Assembly (NCBI GenBank): GCA_964448085.1
Contig: CAYUUX010000001.1
Span: 1 to 64,000, forward strand
Direction of reading: 5' to 3'
DNA from: CAIJMI01 sp964448085
Lineage (GTDB): Bacteria > Patescibacteriota > Microgenomatia > UBA10105 > UBA927
Length of the DNA stretch: 64,000 nucleotides
The position numbers and the translations under genes are program-made. Each line of letters starts with the position of its first letter. The stretch's first letter is position 1. Shown here in pieces: positions 44,005 through 52,975 of this stretch. The notes under the pieces are model-generated. The model was not told the origin of the DNA. It ran no database searches and was given only the letters and a program-made list of their open reading frames with translations.

Positions 44005-44030
44005 CAAAAACCCCGCTTCAGAAAGCGGGG
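44005..44030 (-). terminator. Intrinsic terminator after greA
   Basis: Perfect 8-bp stem CCCCGCTT / AAGCGGGG with a four-base loop (44011-44030), followed on the minus strand by TTTTTG. On the plus strand the stem is followed by TATTTTTT, so it would also stop transcription from the left. Confidence 0.85.
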
Positions 44031-44048
44031 TATTTTTTATATTTCCAT

Positions 44049-44504
44049 TTATTCAATTGATAATATCTTGTAGACAATCTTCCCCGCCGGCGCCTCAACT
44101 TCAACTGTCTCTCCCGCTTTTTTACCCAAAAGCGCTTTTCCGAGCGGAGACGAATGGGAGATCTTTTTATTCATAGGATCCGCTTCCCATTCACCGACAA
44201 GAGAATATACATCTTTCTTTCCGTTAATATGAAGCGTTACTTTCGATCCGACATCAACGTGACTTTTTGTATGATTTGTCACAACTTTTGCGCCATGCAG
44301 AATTTCTTCAAGCTCTGCGATGCGACCATCTATAAAAGACAAATCCTGTTTTGCAGCGGCATATTCACTGTTTTCCGATAAATCTCCGTTATCACGGGCA
44401 TCAGAAAGCCTCTGCACCGCTGCTGGACGCTTGGTCTTCAACAAATCCTCGTGCTCAAGACGAAGCTCTTCCAGTCCTTCTTTGGTAAGTAATTGTCTAT
44501 CCAT
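44049..44504 (-). CDS. greA: Transcription elongation factor GreA
   Basis: 151 residues. N-terminal antiparallel coiled coil (about 1-75) with the tip DNGDLSENSEYAAAKQD, whose acidic residues enter the RNA polymerase channel and help cut backtracked RNA, and a C-terminal FKBP-like domain (SHSSPLGKALLGKKAGE). AAGGAT ribosome site before ATG 44504. A clear terminator follows. Confidence 0.95.
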   Translation of the reverse strand: MDRQLLTKEGLEELRLEHEDLLKTKRPAAVQRLSDARDNGDLSENSEYAAAKQDLSFIDGRIAELEEILHGAKVVTNHTKSHVDVGSKVTLHINGKKDVYSLVGEWEADPMNKKISHSSPLGKALLGKKAGETVEVEAPAGKIVYKILSIE

Positions 44505-44618
44505 ATATCCTTTTATTCAAAAAAAAACTTCCCTCAGTCATGTTACTCTCGGCTTTGGAAGCAGAATAATTGCGTGTCTGGAATACCGGACACAATGGTA
44601 AAGTTTACCCAAGTCTTC

Positions 44619-44647
44619 TTGTGATGTCAAGTGCTTACTGGTACAAT
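44619..44647 (+). promoter_or_regulatory. Promoter of tRNA-Glu
   Basis: TTGTGA (44619-44624), 17 bases, TACAAT (44642-44647); predicted start about 30 bases before the tRNA. Confidence 0.65.
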
Positions 44648-44683
44648 ACAGACGAATTCTTTTGCTCTTTTGAAGCTAAATTT

Positions 44684-44757
44684 GCCCCCATCGTCTAGCG
44701 GCCTAGGACGGCGCCTTCTCAAGGCGCAGACCGCCGGTTCGAATCCGGCTGGGGGTA
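44684..44757 (+). tRNA. tRNA-Glu, anticodon CUC
   Basis: 74 bases fold into a cloverleaf. Acceptor GCCCCCA (44684-44690) pairs with TGGGGGT (44750-44756), with G-U as the outermost pair; discriminator A at 44757. Anticodon stem GCGCC/GGCGC holds the loop TTCTCAA with anticodon CTC at 44718-44720. T-arm GCCGG-TTCGAAT-CCGGC. CCA is not encoded (the genome reads CCC), so it must be added by the nucleotidyltransferase. A second Glu tRNA (UUC) should exist elsewhere. Confidence 0.95.
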
Positions 44758-44777
44758 CCCAATTCCGACTTGTTAAT

Positions 44778-44799
44778 ATTCAAATAGTTTGAATTTTTT
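44778..44799 (+). terminator. Weak AT-rich terminator after tRNA-Glu
   Basis: ATTCAAA, loop TAG, TTTGAAT, then TTTTT. A perfect 7-bp stem but AT-rich. Confidence 0.45.
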
Positions 44800-44815
44800 C
44801 TCTTCAGCTACTTTA

Positions 44816-44844
44816 TTGCTATATATCCCTCCATTTGATATACT
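44816..44844 (+). promoter_or_regulatory. Extended -10 promoter of the HExxH protein gene
   Basis: TTGCTA (44816-44821), 17 bases, TATACT (44839-44844) with TGA just before it. The first in-frame ATG (44845) touches the -10, so ATG 44863 is the likely start. Confidence 0.6.
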
Positions 44845-44862
44845 ATGGGCTATTATCATTCT

Positions 44863-46266
44863 ATGAATCATGAGTCTTTTCCCCTTTATAGCCAGTCAGA
44901 CAGGGAACCAATCTTACCCACAGAATCACTATTATTACCGGCTACTAGAAAAATTGCCCAAATGTTCCATTCTATATATAACCAAAATGTCCCATCGGGC
45001 ATTCAAGAACGATTTAATGAATTGAAGAACAATAGCACTCAACACATTTCTATAGATCAATCCATCGATGGAACAAGCTTTTCTTCAAACGATCCGAATT
45101 CAAGAGATGTTGTTGGATATATGGATCCAGAAACAGATATTATTCATCTCCCAAACGCATCAAGAGAATCAACGGTAATACATGAAATGTTCCATTTTCT
45201 TTCCTCCAACCCATCAACGAAACATTCTGGATTTCATTACCATAACGTTCTCTGGACAAAATATTTAAACGAAGCATTTACTGAATTTCTAACCTTTAAT
45301 ACCATACGTCGTGATGTTCATGGCGTATTGAAGCCTGATGCTAATTCAGACAATGCACAAAGAGGAATAGAAAAATACTTAACTCGTGGGTATGATCCCT
45401 ATGAAGAGAAAACAGAAAGCTATAGAACTGCCTATGATACCTTGCTTGATACTGTTACCTATATCCCATCAGACAAAAAAAAGGATGTTATGATCCGGTT
45501 CATTGATAGCTATTTTTCACAAAATCTTGACGGGGTTATTGACGCGCTTTCGCTATTTACATACACCGATTACACTGATTTTGACAAACGAAAAGGGCCA
45601 CCAATCAAACGTTTAGTATCAGAATTCCTTCATGAAAGTTTTGAAAATATCGCATTGCATAAGATTGAAACATGGAAAGATCATTTAGACCATCTTCCAT
45701 TAACAACGAATTTATTTTCTACCACAAAAGAGCGATCCGAATATGCAGTTATCCAAAAAATGGTGCGGCTGATAACGCAACAAAGCAAGGATACTCTCGT
45801 CGATGTTCATATATTGTTTTCAGACAATATCAAACAAAGAAAAGGTATACAAACGGATATGTATTCTAATAACTTATCATCATTTATCTTGATTAGTACT
45901 GATTTATTAGATGCAAGCAAGTACTTAATTCTTTCCAACACTGGGGTCTTCTGGGAAGCGTATCGATTGCTTTTATTAGAACAGGCAGCAACGTTAGCCC
46001 AACACAGCATCATATTTAATAAAAAAGACGTACAGAATGCAATGTCGTCAGTTATAAGCCGGATTGATCCGAATCAGCAAAAAACCGTTGATGTACTTCG
46101 ACAACTTCTGCAAAACGACCCTGGTAATCCTCGTCATATGGATATGATACGTAGTATTCTTGGCATTGACGATATCTTCTCAATGGTTATCGATGATGGT
46201 ATTGAGAAGATATCTTCCATACGACAAGTCGACACCGTACTCAGACGTTATAAAAACAAACATTAA
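44863..46266 (+). CDS. Predicted cytoplasmic HExxH zinc metallopeptidase
   Basis: 467 residues from ATG 44863, chosen from the promoter position. The gluzincin pattern is visible: VIHEMFHFLSS (H107, E108, H111) and, 26 residues later, LNEAFTEFLT (E137 as third zinc ligand). No signal peptide or membrane helix, so it should act inside the cell or be exported by an unusual route. The remaining ~320 residues are helical and match no family I know. The gene is visibly richer in A and T than its neighbours and stands alone between two promoters, which suggests recent gain or a lineage-specific gene. Substrate unknown. Confidence 0.72.
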   Translation: MNHESFPLYSQSDREPILPTESLLLPATRKIAQMFHSIYNQNVPSGIQERFNELKNNSTQHISIDQSIDGTSFSSNDPNSRDVVGYMDPETDIIHLPNASRESTVIHEMFHFLSSNPSTKHSGFHYHNVLWTKYLNEAFTEFLTFNTIRRDVHGVLKPDANSDNAQRGIEKYLTRGYDPYEEKTESYRTAYDTLLDTVTYIPSDKKKDVMIRFIDSYFSQNLDGVIDALSLFTYTDYTDFDKRKGPPIKRLVSEFLHESFENIALHKIETWKDHLDHLPLTTNLFSTTKERSEYAVIQKMVRLITQQSKDTLVDVHILFSDNIKQRKGIQTDMYSNNLSSFILISTDLLDASKYLILSNTGVFWEAYRLLLLEQAATLAQHSIIFNKKDVQNAMSSVISRIDPNQQKTVDVLRQLLQNDPGNPRHMDMIRSILGIDDIFSMVIDDGIEKISSIRQVDTVLRRYKNKH

Positions 46267-46355
46267 ACCAAAACACGAAGTATAAAATAACAACACCCGT
46301 TAGCTAGGATCTACTTCATCTATCATAATTTCACTTTCCACCCTTCATAAACACC

Positions 46356-46384
46356 TTTACACCTTATGTAATAGGACATATCAT
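46356..46384 (+). promoter_or_regulatory. Promoter of the Ig-like protein gene, leaderless
   Basis: TTTACA (46356-46361), 17 bases, TATCAT (46379-46384), 8 bases before the ATG at 46393. Confidence 0.55.
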
Positions 46385-46392
46385 GGATATAT

Positions 46393-46950
46393 ATGAAAAA
46401 AGCACCAAAAACGGCAGAGCCGACTGTAGAACCAATAACGAATAGCGTTGAGGAACAAATTCCTCCCGCCCCACCAGTTGAACCGATTACCCCGCCTCCA
46501 ACAGTTCGGAAAAATACTGCACTTTTCCCTTTATTATTCCTCGTTCTGGTTGCAGCAGGACTCATCGTAGCGTTTCCGGATGTGCAAAACATTGTTTCCC
46601 AAGCAGCATCTAAAAAATGTCAACCCATCGCACGCGTTATGATCAACCCTGGGTCTATTGAAACAATGACAAACAGTAAGGCTACAGAACTCTCGGTTAT
46701 GGCATATGACAAATACAACATGCCGGTAAAACAGGGAGTAAAATACGACTGGGGAATTAGTTCAACAAACAGTGTCGGCACGGTAAAAGCTCGCCACGAC
46801 TTGGCAACATTTATCCCTTCAAATGTTGGTATGGGAGACTTATACGTAAAGACGACCAACAACTGCACAAAAAATGCGGTCATTGGTTCCGCAAAGGTCA
46901 TTGTGAAGCAGGGTATTGCCCCGACACCGACAACGAAGAAAAGAAAATAA
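46393..46950 (+). CDS. Membrane-anchored protein with Ig-like domain
   Basis: 185 residues: a proline-rich cytoplasmic N-terminus of about 40 residues (PPAPPVEPITPPPTV), a membrane helix at about 45-63, and a domain at about 75-172 that looks like a bacterial Ig-like (BIG2-type) fold: ARVMINPGSIETMTNSKATELSVMAYDKYNMP, YDWGIS, GTVKARHDLATFIPSN, GDLYVK. Two cysteines (KKCQP and NNCTK) could pair. Basic tail KKRK. Likely an envelope adhesion or scaffold protein; no enzymatic motif. Confidence 0.75.
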   Translation: MKKAPKTAEPTVEPITNSVEEQIPPAPPVEPITPPPTVRKNTALFPLLFLVLVAAGLIVAFPDVQNIVSQAASKKCQPIARVMINPGSIETMTNSKATELSVMAYDKYNMPVKQGVKYDWGISSTNSVGTVKARHDLATFIPSNVGMGDLYVKTTNNCTKNAVIGSAKVIVKQGIAPTPTTKKRK

Positions 46951-46983
46951 CCGCACGCTGTTCAGTTATTCTTGCAGTGTTTA

Positions 46984-46992
46984 TGCTACAAT
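46984..46992 (+). promoter_or_regulatory. Leaderless extended -10 of the serine-hydrolase gene
   Basis: TGC-TACAAT, 6 bases before ATG 46999; no good -35. It makes the TTG at 46972 an unlikely start. Confidence 0.5.
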
Positions 46993-46998
46993 TTGGAC

Positions 46999-47940
46999 AT
47001 GATTTGGGAGCGACATAAACGTTCTGGAGTATCAAAACTTTTTCGGTTAATCATTTTTTTTGCATGCGTTGTGGGTTGTATAGTTCTTTTCCGACGCATT
47101 TTTCCAAAACCAGTAGTTATTTCCCCCATTCCCCCGGAAGAAAAACAAGAGGTAGCGTCAAACAACATTCTTTCACTCTTTAGAGCGAAAAAAAATCCTG
47201 ATGATCTAAAAAAACGCATCCGGGAGACGATCGGGTTGACATGGAAAAACTATTCCATCCTTGTTGTGGATACGCAATCTGATTTTCGGGCAGGAATTAA
47301 TGAGGAACAAATCTATACTGCCGCATCCGTAAATAAAATACCGATTCTCGCAGCGCTCTATATTCAGGTGCAAGCAGGAAAAGTAGATTTAGATAAAAGC
47401 ATCACGCTTCAAGCTGAAGATATCCAAGATTACGGTACCGGGTCCATCCGCTATTCCCCACCTGGTACGACGTATTCAATTAAAACACTTGCCAAGCTTA
47501 TGATGCAACAAAGCGACAACACCGCGGCGTATATCCTTTCCAACCATATCGTTGGTGTTGATGTTGTCCAGCAGTTCGTTTCCGATTGGGGAATGACGCA
47601 GACAGATATGATTAACAACAAAACCTCCAACGCCGATATTGCCGCGCTTATCAAAAAAATCTATGAAGGGAAGATCGCCAATGTTGCATACACAAAAGAA
47701 ATGCTTTCCTTTTTCAAGGATGGAGAATTTGAGGATCGTCTTCCGGGGCTTCTTCCAAAAGACGTGACTGTATATCACAAAATCGGCACAGAAATCGGCA
47801 TCATGCATGATGTGGGTATCGTGGTTGGACCAACGACCAAATATTATATTGGAATTCTGACGAGTGACGTCAATGATGAGGAAGCGACAACAAAATTGAT
47901 GGCAAAGGTATCCAAACTCGTCTACGATTACATGAATTAA
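46999..47940 (+). CDS. Anchored class A beta-lactamase-fold serine hydrolase
   Basis: 313 residues from ATG 46999. Membrane anchor at about 15-31. The three active-site motifs of the penicillin-recognising fold are present: SVNK (S110-K113), SDN (S172-N174) and KIG (K261-G263, for KTG). The omega-loop glutamate of real class A beta-lactamases (E166) has no counterpart, since the loop is short (MINNKTSNADIAAL). Therefore hydrolysis of beta-lactams is doubtful; a peptidoglycan-directed or esterase role is more likely. Its stop is three bases from the convergent lon stop. Confidence 0.82.
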   Translation: MIWERHKRSGVSKLFRLIIFFACVVGCIVLFRRIFPKPVVISPIPPEEKQEVASNNILSLFRAKKNPDDLKKRIRETIGLTWKNYSILVVDTQSDFRAGINEEQIYTAASVNKIPILAALYIQVQAGKVDLDKSITLQAEDIQDYGTGSIRYSPPGTTYSIKTLAKLMMQQSDNTAAYILSNHIVGVDVVQQFVSDWGMTQTDMINNKTSNADIAALIKKIYEGKIANVAYTKEMLSFFKDGEFEDRLPGLLPKDVTVYHKIGTEIGIMHDVGIVVGPTTKYYIGILTSDVNDEEATTKLMAKVSKLVYDYMN

Positions 47941-47943
47941 CGA

Positions 47944-50346
47944 CTATTTCTTGGAGGGTGATTTCGTAAGTGCTATCTTCAATACCTCATCCATATGTTC
48001 CACAAAGTGAAATGCGAGATCTTTTTTCACCTCAGTTGGAATATCTTCCATATCTTTTTTGTTATTTTTTGGAAGCACCACGACTTTGATACCCGCTCGG
48101 TGAGCGGCTATGACTTTTTCCTTAACCCCTCCGATTTCCATAACTCGCCCACGCAGCGTAATTTCCCCAGTCATGGCAACCGCTTTTTTCACAGGAATCT
48201 TTGTGAATGCTGAAACGATTGCTGTAGCGATGGCAGCGCCTGCTGAAGGTCCATCTTTCGGCACGGCACCTTCCGGCACATGAACATGCACATCCAGTTT
48301 CTGGAAGAATTTTTCTGCCAACCCGAATGTTTTATATCGGCTTCTGACATAGGACATCGCCGCTTGTGCAGACTCTTTCATAACGTCTCCAAGTTGTCCC
48401 GTAAGAAGAAGACTGCCTCTCCCCGGCATGAGGGCAACTTCAATAAAAAGAATTTCTCCACCTGCTTCGGTCCAAGCCATACCAGTAGACATTCCCACTT
48501 CGTCTTTCTTCTCAGCTAACATTGAACTGAATTTCCGAGGACCAAGATATTCCGGAAGCTCTTTATGTGAAATGAGGAGTTTTTTCCTCTTGGATTCTTC
48601 CATGTCGGCAATCTTCCGTGCAACTTTTCGATATAACGCGGCTACTTCCCGCTCTAAATTTCTGACCCCGGCTTCCCGCGTATAGGTTCGGATTACATCC
48701 AAAATAGCATCGTCTGTTATTTTGACTAGCTTCTCGGGTATACCGTGCACGCCGCGCTGTTTTTCCAAAAGGAAATCCTTCACAATGTGATATTTCTCAA
48801 CTTCCGTATACCCTGCAAAGTGAATCACTTCCAAACGATCACGGAGCGCAGGCGGAATGGTATCCAACACGTTGCAGGTAGTTATAAAGAACACGTCGGA
48901 AAGATCGAATGGCACGTCAAGATAATGATCAGAAAATGCGTAATTTTGTTCAGGATCAAGCGCTTCAAGCAGCGCGCTTGACGGGTCGCCACGAAAATCC
49001 GTTCCCACCTTATCGATTTCATCCAGCATAAAAACAGGATTCTTCGTCCCAGCCTGTTTGACTCCCTGGATAATGCGACCGGGGAGTGCACCAACGTACG
49101 TTCTGCGATGTCCCCGTATCTCCGCTTCATCCCGAATACCGCCTAGAGACATTTTCACAAACTTCCGCCCCAAAGATCGGGCAATGGATTTACCTATAGA
49201 TGTTTTTCCTACTCCAGGAGGTCCAACAAAGCAAAGGATGGTTGGAGAAGATTTGCTTTTTCTTTTTTGCTCTTTTCCTGTTTCCTTTTTTTCTGAGATT
49301 TCTTCCCCGTCTTTGCTTCTCAGTTTCATTACGGCAAGATATTCAAGTATCCGTTCCTTAATCTTTTCCAAACCATAATGGTCTTCGTTCAAAACAGCGG
49401 CTGCGTCTTTTATATTTACGTTGTTGGGACTTGCCACTGCCCAGGGTAATTCCACTAATGTATCAAGATATGTCCTCACATAGGAAGTTTCAGGATTGTA
49501 TTGGGACATTTGCGCCAGACGGGACAACTCTTTTTCCGCTTTCTTTCTCACTTCCTCAGGCATACCCGCTTTCCTTATTTTATCTCCCAGTTCTTTAATC
49601 TCCTTGTTATCGTCATCTTCTCCAAGCTCTTTTTCAATTGTCTTCATGCGCTCTCGCAACACCTGTTCTCTTACGTTCTTGTCAAATTTTGCCTGCGTTT
49701 TATTGGCAATATTTTGTTCCAATTCAAGAACCTTCACTTCTTTTGCAAGGTAAAATGCTTCTTTGGAAAACCGTTCTTTCACGGAATGCATTTCCAATAG
49801 TTCCTGACGCTGACTGGGTTTGAGATCCAAAATGCTTGCGATTTGATAGGAAAGCGTCAACGGCATGGTGCCGGACATAATGTTCATGAATGTCAGGAAA
49901 TCAATGGTTTTCCCTAATTTCACCGAATGCTTTAATTGATTGCTTAAATGATTGAAAAGCGCTTTCGTTTCCTCATCATCCTCAATAGTATCCGTCAATT
50001 CAAAGCCCCGTGCGACAAAAAACGGTTCAACCGCTTCATATGAAGTAATGTCTACTTTCGCGTTCCCCCGGATAAGCGCATTGATTTCCCCTTCATTCTT
50101 CATCATTTGAACGATTTCGCCCATAACCCCTATCTGAAAAAGGTCCGAAGGAACAGGATCATTAATATTCTGATTGCGCTGCATGACGAAGATTACTTTC
50201 TTTCCCGTATTTTGCGCGGCCTCAATGGAAGCAACGGAGCGCTGTCTGCCGAAGGTGAGGATCATCTCGGTATTGGGAAATACTATTCCGTCCCGAATCG
50301 GTACAACGGGCAAAAGATGTTCTTTTGTTGGAAATGGTTCATCCAT
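47944..50346 (-). CDS. lon: ATP-dependent protease Lon
   Basis: 800 residues. N-terminal LON substrate-binding domain (LLPVVPIRDGIVFPNTEM), coiled coil, AAA+ with Walker A VGPPGVGKTSIGKSIA and Walker B PVFMLDEIDKV, sensor residues, and the protease domain with the catalytic Ser in PKDGPSAGAAIA and Lys in GGVKEKVIAAHRAG. A Lys/Glu/Ser-rich insert (about 345-365) just before Walker A is unusual. It degrades misfolded and regulatory proteins. The promoter is overlapped by a CIRCE-like operator, so heat control through HrcA is likely. Confidence 0.96.
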   Translation of the reverse strand: MDEPFPTKEHLLPVVPIRDGIVFPNTEMILTFGRQRSVASIEAAQNTGKKVIFVMQRNQNINDPVPSDLFQIGVMGEIVQMMKNEGEINALIRGNAKVDITSYEAVEPFFVARGFELTDTIEDDEETKALFNHLSNQLKHSVKLGKTIDFLTFMNIMSGTMPLTLSYQIASILDLKPSQRQELLEMHSVKERFSKEAFYLAKEVKVLELEQNIANKTQAKFDKNVREQVLRERMKTIEKELGEDDDNKEIKELGDKIRKAGMPEEVRKKAEKELSRLAQMSQYNPETSYVRTYLDTLVELPWAVASPNNVNIKDAAAVLNEDHYGLEKIKERILEYLAVMKLRSKDGEEISEKKETGKEQKRKSKSSPTILCFVGPPGVGKTSIGKSIARSLGRKFVKMSLGGIRDEAEIRGHRRTYVGALPGRIIQGVKQAGTKNPVFMLDEIDKVGTDFRGDPSSALLEALDPEQNYAFSDHYLDVPFDLSDVFFITTCNVLDTIPPALRDRLEVIHFAGYTEVEKYHIVKDFLLEKQRGVHGIPEKLVKITDDAILDVIRTYTREAGVRNLEREVAALYRKVARKIADMEESKRKKLLISHKELPEYLGPRKFSSMLAEKKDEVGMSTGMAWTEAGGEILFIEVALMPGRGSLLLTGQLGDVMKESAQAAMSYVRSRYKTFGLAEKFFQKLDVHVHVPEGAVPKDGPSAGAAIATAIVSAFTKIPVKKAVAMTGEITLRGRVMEIGGVKEKVIAAHRAGIKVVVLPKNNKKDMEDIPTEVKKDLAFHFVEHMDEVLKIALTKSPSKK

Positions 50347-50355
50347 ATGTCTTTA

Positions 50356-50382
50356 TTAGCAGTCAAGTATAACAAGTGCTAA
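50356..50382. promoter_or_regulatory. CIRCE-like operator (HrcA site) at the lon promoter
   Basis: TTAGCAGTC, nine bases, AAGTGCTAA. Against the consensus TTAGCACTC-N9-GAGTGCTAA each half matches 8 of 9, and the N9 spacing is exact. It covers the lon -10 and start region, an ideal place for repression. Confidence 0.72.
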
Positions 50383-50394
50383 GGCTGCTGTCAA
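50366..50394 (-). promoter_or_regulatory. Strong promoter of lon
   Basis: Minus strand TTGACA (50389-50394), 17 bases, TATACT (50366-50371) with an extended TG-T. Predicted leader about 13 bases. The best promoter in the window. Confidence 0.8.
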
Positions 50395-50395
50395 C

Positions 50396-51247
50396 TTAGA
50401 TAAAAAGACCCAACACACCAGAGGTTTCTATTGTTACAACCTGCTGTTGGGCAAGAGGGCCGTTTTTGAGCACAATTTCCCGATCTTCACTGGTTTTTTC
50501 GTTCCGTTTGTGAAACACACCTATGGGTATTTTTTCCCCAAACGTCATCGCAGTTTCCAACGCCCGTTTTCGATCGGCAAGATTTTCTTCTGTTATGTTC
50601 ACTTTTTGTATTCGTTCCCTGTACCATTCGTACGTATGGATTTTATCAAACGTTACACAGGGTTGGAGCATATCAACAACTGAAAATCCTTTGTGTGTTA
50701 TTGCCTGTGCAATAAGTTCGGTAAGATGCGGAATATCCCCCGTAAACCCTCTGGCTGCAAATGTTGCGCCAGAAAAAACCGCAAGGGAAGAAGGGGTAAA
50801 TGGCATATCCGTTACACCTTCCGGTGTTGATTTTGTCACCATACCGACTTGCGCTGTTGGTGATGCCTGACCCGTTGTCAGCCCATACACTTCATTGTTG
50901 TGGATAAGGACCGTAATATCCGGATTTCTTCGTGCAGCGTGGATAAAATGATTGCCACCCTCCCCCAAACAGTCTCCATCCCCGGTAACCGCGATAACCG
51001 TAAGTTCGGGGTTGGCTAGTTTAATGCCTTGCGCAACGGGGAGAGCGCGTCCATGAAGCCCCTGCACCCCGTATACGTTCATCCAATCACGCATATTCCC
51101 ATGACAGCCGACGCCATAGACTATAACAATTTTTTCTCGTGCTATTGTAAGTTTTGTCAGTGCATTCTTCAATGCCATCCAAATGCCGAAATTGCCGCAA
51201 CCGGGGCACCACGTCGGCTTAAAACCGGTATGAAATTGATCATCCAT
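50396..51247 (-). CDS. korB: 2-oxoacid:ferredoxin oxidoreductase, beta subunit
   Basis: 283 residues. The TPP motif is TGDGDCLGEGGNHFIHA, with NNEVYGLTTGQASPT after it. The 4Fe-4S ligands of the two-subunit type are all present: C14 and C17 in TWCPGCGNFG, C48 in YGVGCHGN, and C197 in LQPCVTFD. With korA it oxidises a 2-oxoacid (2-oxoglutarate, pyruvate or broad range) to the acyl-CoA, giving electrons to ferredoxin. It overlaps korA by eight bases and ends the SUF-KOR operon. Confidence 0.93.
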   Translation of the reverse strand: MDDQFHTGFKPTWCPGCGNFGIWMALKNALTKLTIAREKIVIVYGVGCHGNMRDWMNVYGVQGLHGRALPVAQGIKLANPELTVIAVTGDGDCLGEGGNHFIHAARRNPDITVLIHNNEVYGLTTGQASPTAQVGMVTKSTPEGVTDMPFTPSSLAVFSGATFAARGFTGDIPHLTELIAQAITHKGFSVVDMLQPCVTFDKIHTYEWYRERIQKVNITEENLADRKRALETAMTFGEKIPIGVFHKRNEKTSEDREIVLKNGPLAQQQVVTIETSGVLGLFI

Positions 51248-52973
51248 TCGACTGTCCTTTCATTTTCAACACAATATCTTCACTGGTCCATTGCCGCCCA
51301 TCATATTTCAACCATTGTTCTTCAATGGTAATTCCCGTCGCCTCACGGATGAGGTTTCTTAATTGTCCTGTTGCGTTTTGTTCTATGCATATCAGGCGTT
51401 TTTTCCCGGACAGGATAGGCACGATCTGTGACTCAACCATCGGAAAAACGTAGGAGAAATGCACAAGCTGTGCCTTTATCCCAATTTTTTTTGCTTCTGC
51501 AATTGCATCCAAGATAACACCCTTTGTGGAACCAAACGATACAAATGTAACATCTGCATCGTCATCACCGAACACGCTTGGTTTTGGAATACTTTTTTTT
51601 ATCGCTTCCATTTTACGCAACCGTTTATTCACCATGTTTTTTCTCATTGTCGCATCCTCTGTCGTATATCCATGTTCATCGTGCTCATAGGAATTCGCTA
51701 TGTATTCACGGTTCTTATCCCCCGGTAGGCTTCGTGAAGAAATTCCTTCGGGAGCCCCAACGTCATACCGTTTGAATATCGATATGTCTGCCTGTGCCAC
51801 TTGACTCTGTTTGTTTCCAGCCTCCTGCATGCTCCCCTGAGAAATCTGCCATTGTGTTTCATTTATGTATTTATCCGTCAAGAGAAAAACAGGCGTCTGA
51901 AACCGATCCGCGAGATCAAATGCATGCTTTGTTAGTGTAAAACATTCGTTTGCATCACCCGGTGCAAGGATGATGCGCGGAAATTCCCCATGTCCTGCGT
52001 GTAAAACCATTTGAAGTTCACCCTGTTCTGTCCATGTCGGCATACCTGTTGCGGGCCCCGGCCGCATGCCAAGATCAATAACCACGGGAACTTCCATGAT
52101 GCCTGCCATGGAAACACCTTCCACCATCAGCGCAAACCCTCCTCCCGATGTTGCAACCAGACTTCTGGCACCTGCAAGTGATGCACCGATTGCCATATTC
52201 ATACCCGCTATTTCATCTTCCGGTTGCTTATAGACGATGCCAAATTCCTTTGCGTGATCGGCAAATAATGGGATAAGTGCATTAATTGGGGTCATCGGAT
52301 ATATCGCTGCAAATTTCATGCCTCCAGCAACTGCACCAAGTCCTGCAGCTTCACTTCCATTCAACACCATTTGCGCGTCTTGCACTGACCCCGCATCAAT
52401 ATGTAAATCCGCCTTTTCTGGATACCTGCTTTTTGCTTCATCGTATCCGATTCTTGCTATTGCAATATTCTCCTCAACAATTGCTTGTCCTTTCCCTTTA
52501 AACTGATCGGCGATCACTTTCTCCAACTGCGCTATATCCTTCCCGAAGAAATACATCGTTGCACCCAGCGCAATCGTATTCTTCATAACGGCATCGCCAC
52601 CACGCGCGTCAACCAAATCACCAAAAGGAATTGGGATGAGGACAACTGGACGTGTGAATTCTTCAGGCTTCCATGCATATTCCTTTGGATCAAACACGAC
52701 ATACGCGCCCTCGCTTAATTCCGACTGGTGGAAAGCAACAGCGTCTTTATTCAGCGCTATCAGCAATTCTATAGAACGTTTTGGCGCATGTACGATCTGC
52801 GTTGTTATTCGGACGTGTACGAAATTATGTCCTCCACGGATCAACGAAGGGTATTCATTGCTTGCGATAACGCCGTATCCGTCCCTTGATAATGTTTTTG
52901 CAAGCATCGTCCCCGCAGACATGATGCCGAATCCTGCCTCACCACCAATAGCCCACGTAATATCATTTCTCAT
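51240..52973 (-). CDS. korA: 2-oxoacid:ferredoxin oxidoreductase, fused gamma-alpha subunit
   Basis: 577 residues from ATG 52973, two bases after the ferredoxin stop; a reading from 53162 runs through that gene and is rejected. Residues 1-190 are the gamma domain (WAIGGEAGFGIMSAG, SNEYPSLIRGGHNF); residues ~205-577 the alpha domain, with YPMTPINALI for the YPxTP substrate motif and EDEIAGMNMAIGASLAGARS. This is the gamma-alpha fusion type found in KorA/OFOR. No delta subunit is encoded; the small ferredoxin just upstream is the likely electron carrier. Confidence 0.93.
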   Translation of the reverse strand: MRNDITWAIGGEAGFGIMSAGTMLAKTLSRDGYGVIASNEYPSLIRGGHNFVHVRITTQIVHAPKRSIELLIALNKDAVAFHQSELSEGAYVVFDPKEYAWKPEEFTRPVVLIPIPFGDLVDARGGDAVMKNTIALGATMYFFGKDIAQLEKVIADQFKGKGQAIVEENIAIARIGYDEAKSRYPEKADLHIDAGSVQDAQMVLNGSEAAGLGAVAGGMKFAAIYPMTPINALIPLFADHAKEFGIVYKQPEDEIAGMNMAIGASLAGARSLVATSGGGFALMVEGVSMAGIMEVPVVIDLGMRPGPATGMPTWTEQGELQMVLHAGHGEFPRIILAPGDANECFTLTKHAFDLADRFQTPVFLLTDKYINETQWQISQGSMQEAGNKQSQVAQADISIFKRYDVGAPEGISSRSLPGDKNREYIANSYEHDEHGYTTEDATMRKNMVNKRLRKMEAIKKSIPKPSVFGDDDADVTFVSFGSTKGVILDAIAEAKKIGIKAQLVHFSYVFPMVESQIVPILSGKKRLICIEQNATGQLRNLIREATGITIEEQWLKYDGRQWTSEDIVLKMKGQSNG

Positions 52974-52975
52974 AA

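Noticed and set aside
50447..50870. Plus-strand frames opposite korB
   Set aside because: Antisense shadows of a clear TPP enzyme; no promoter or ribosome site.
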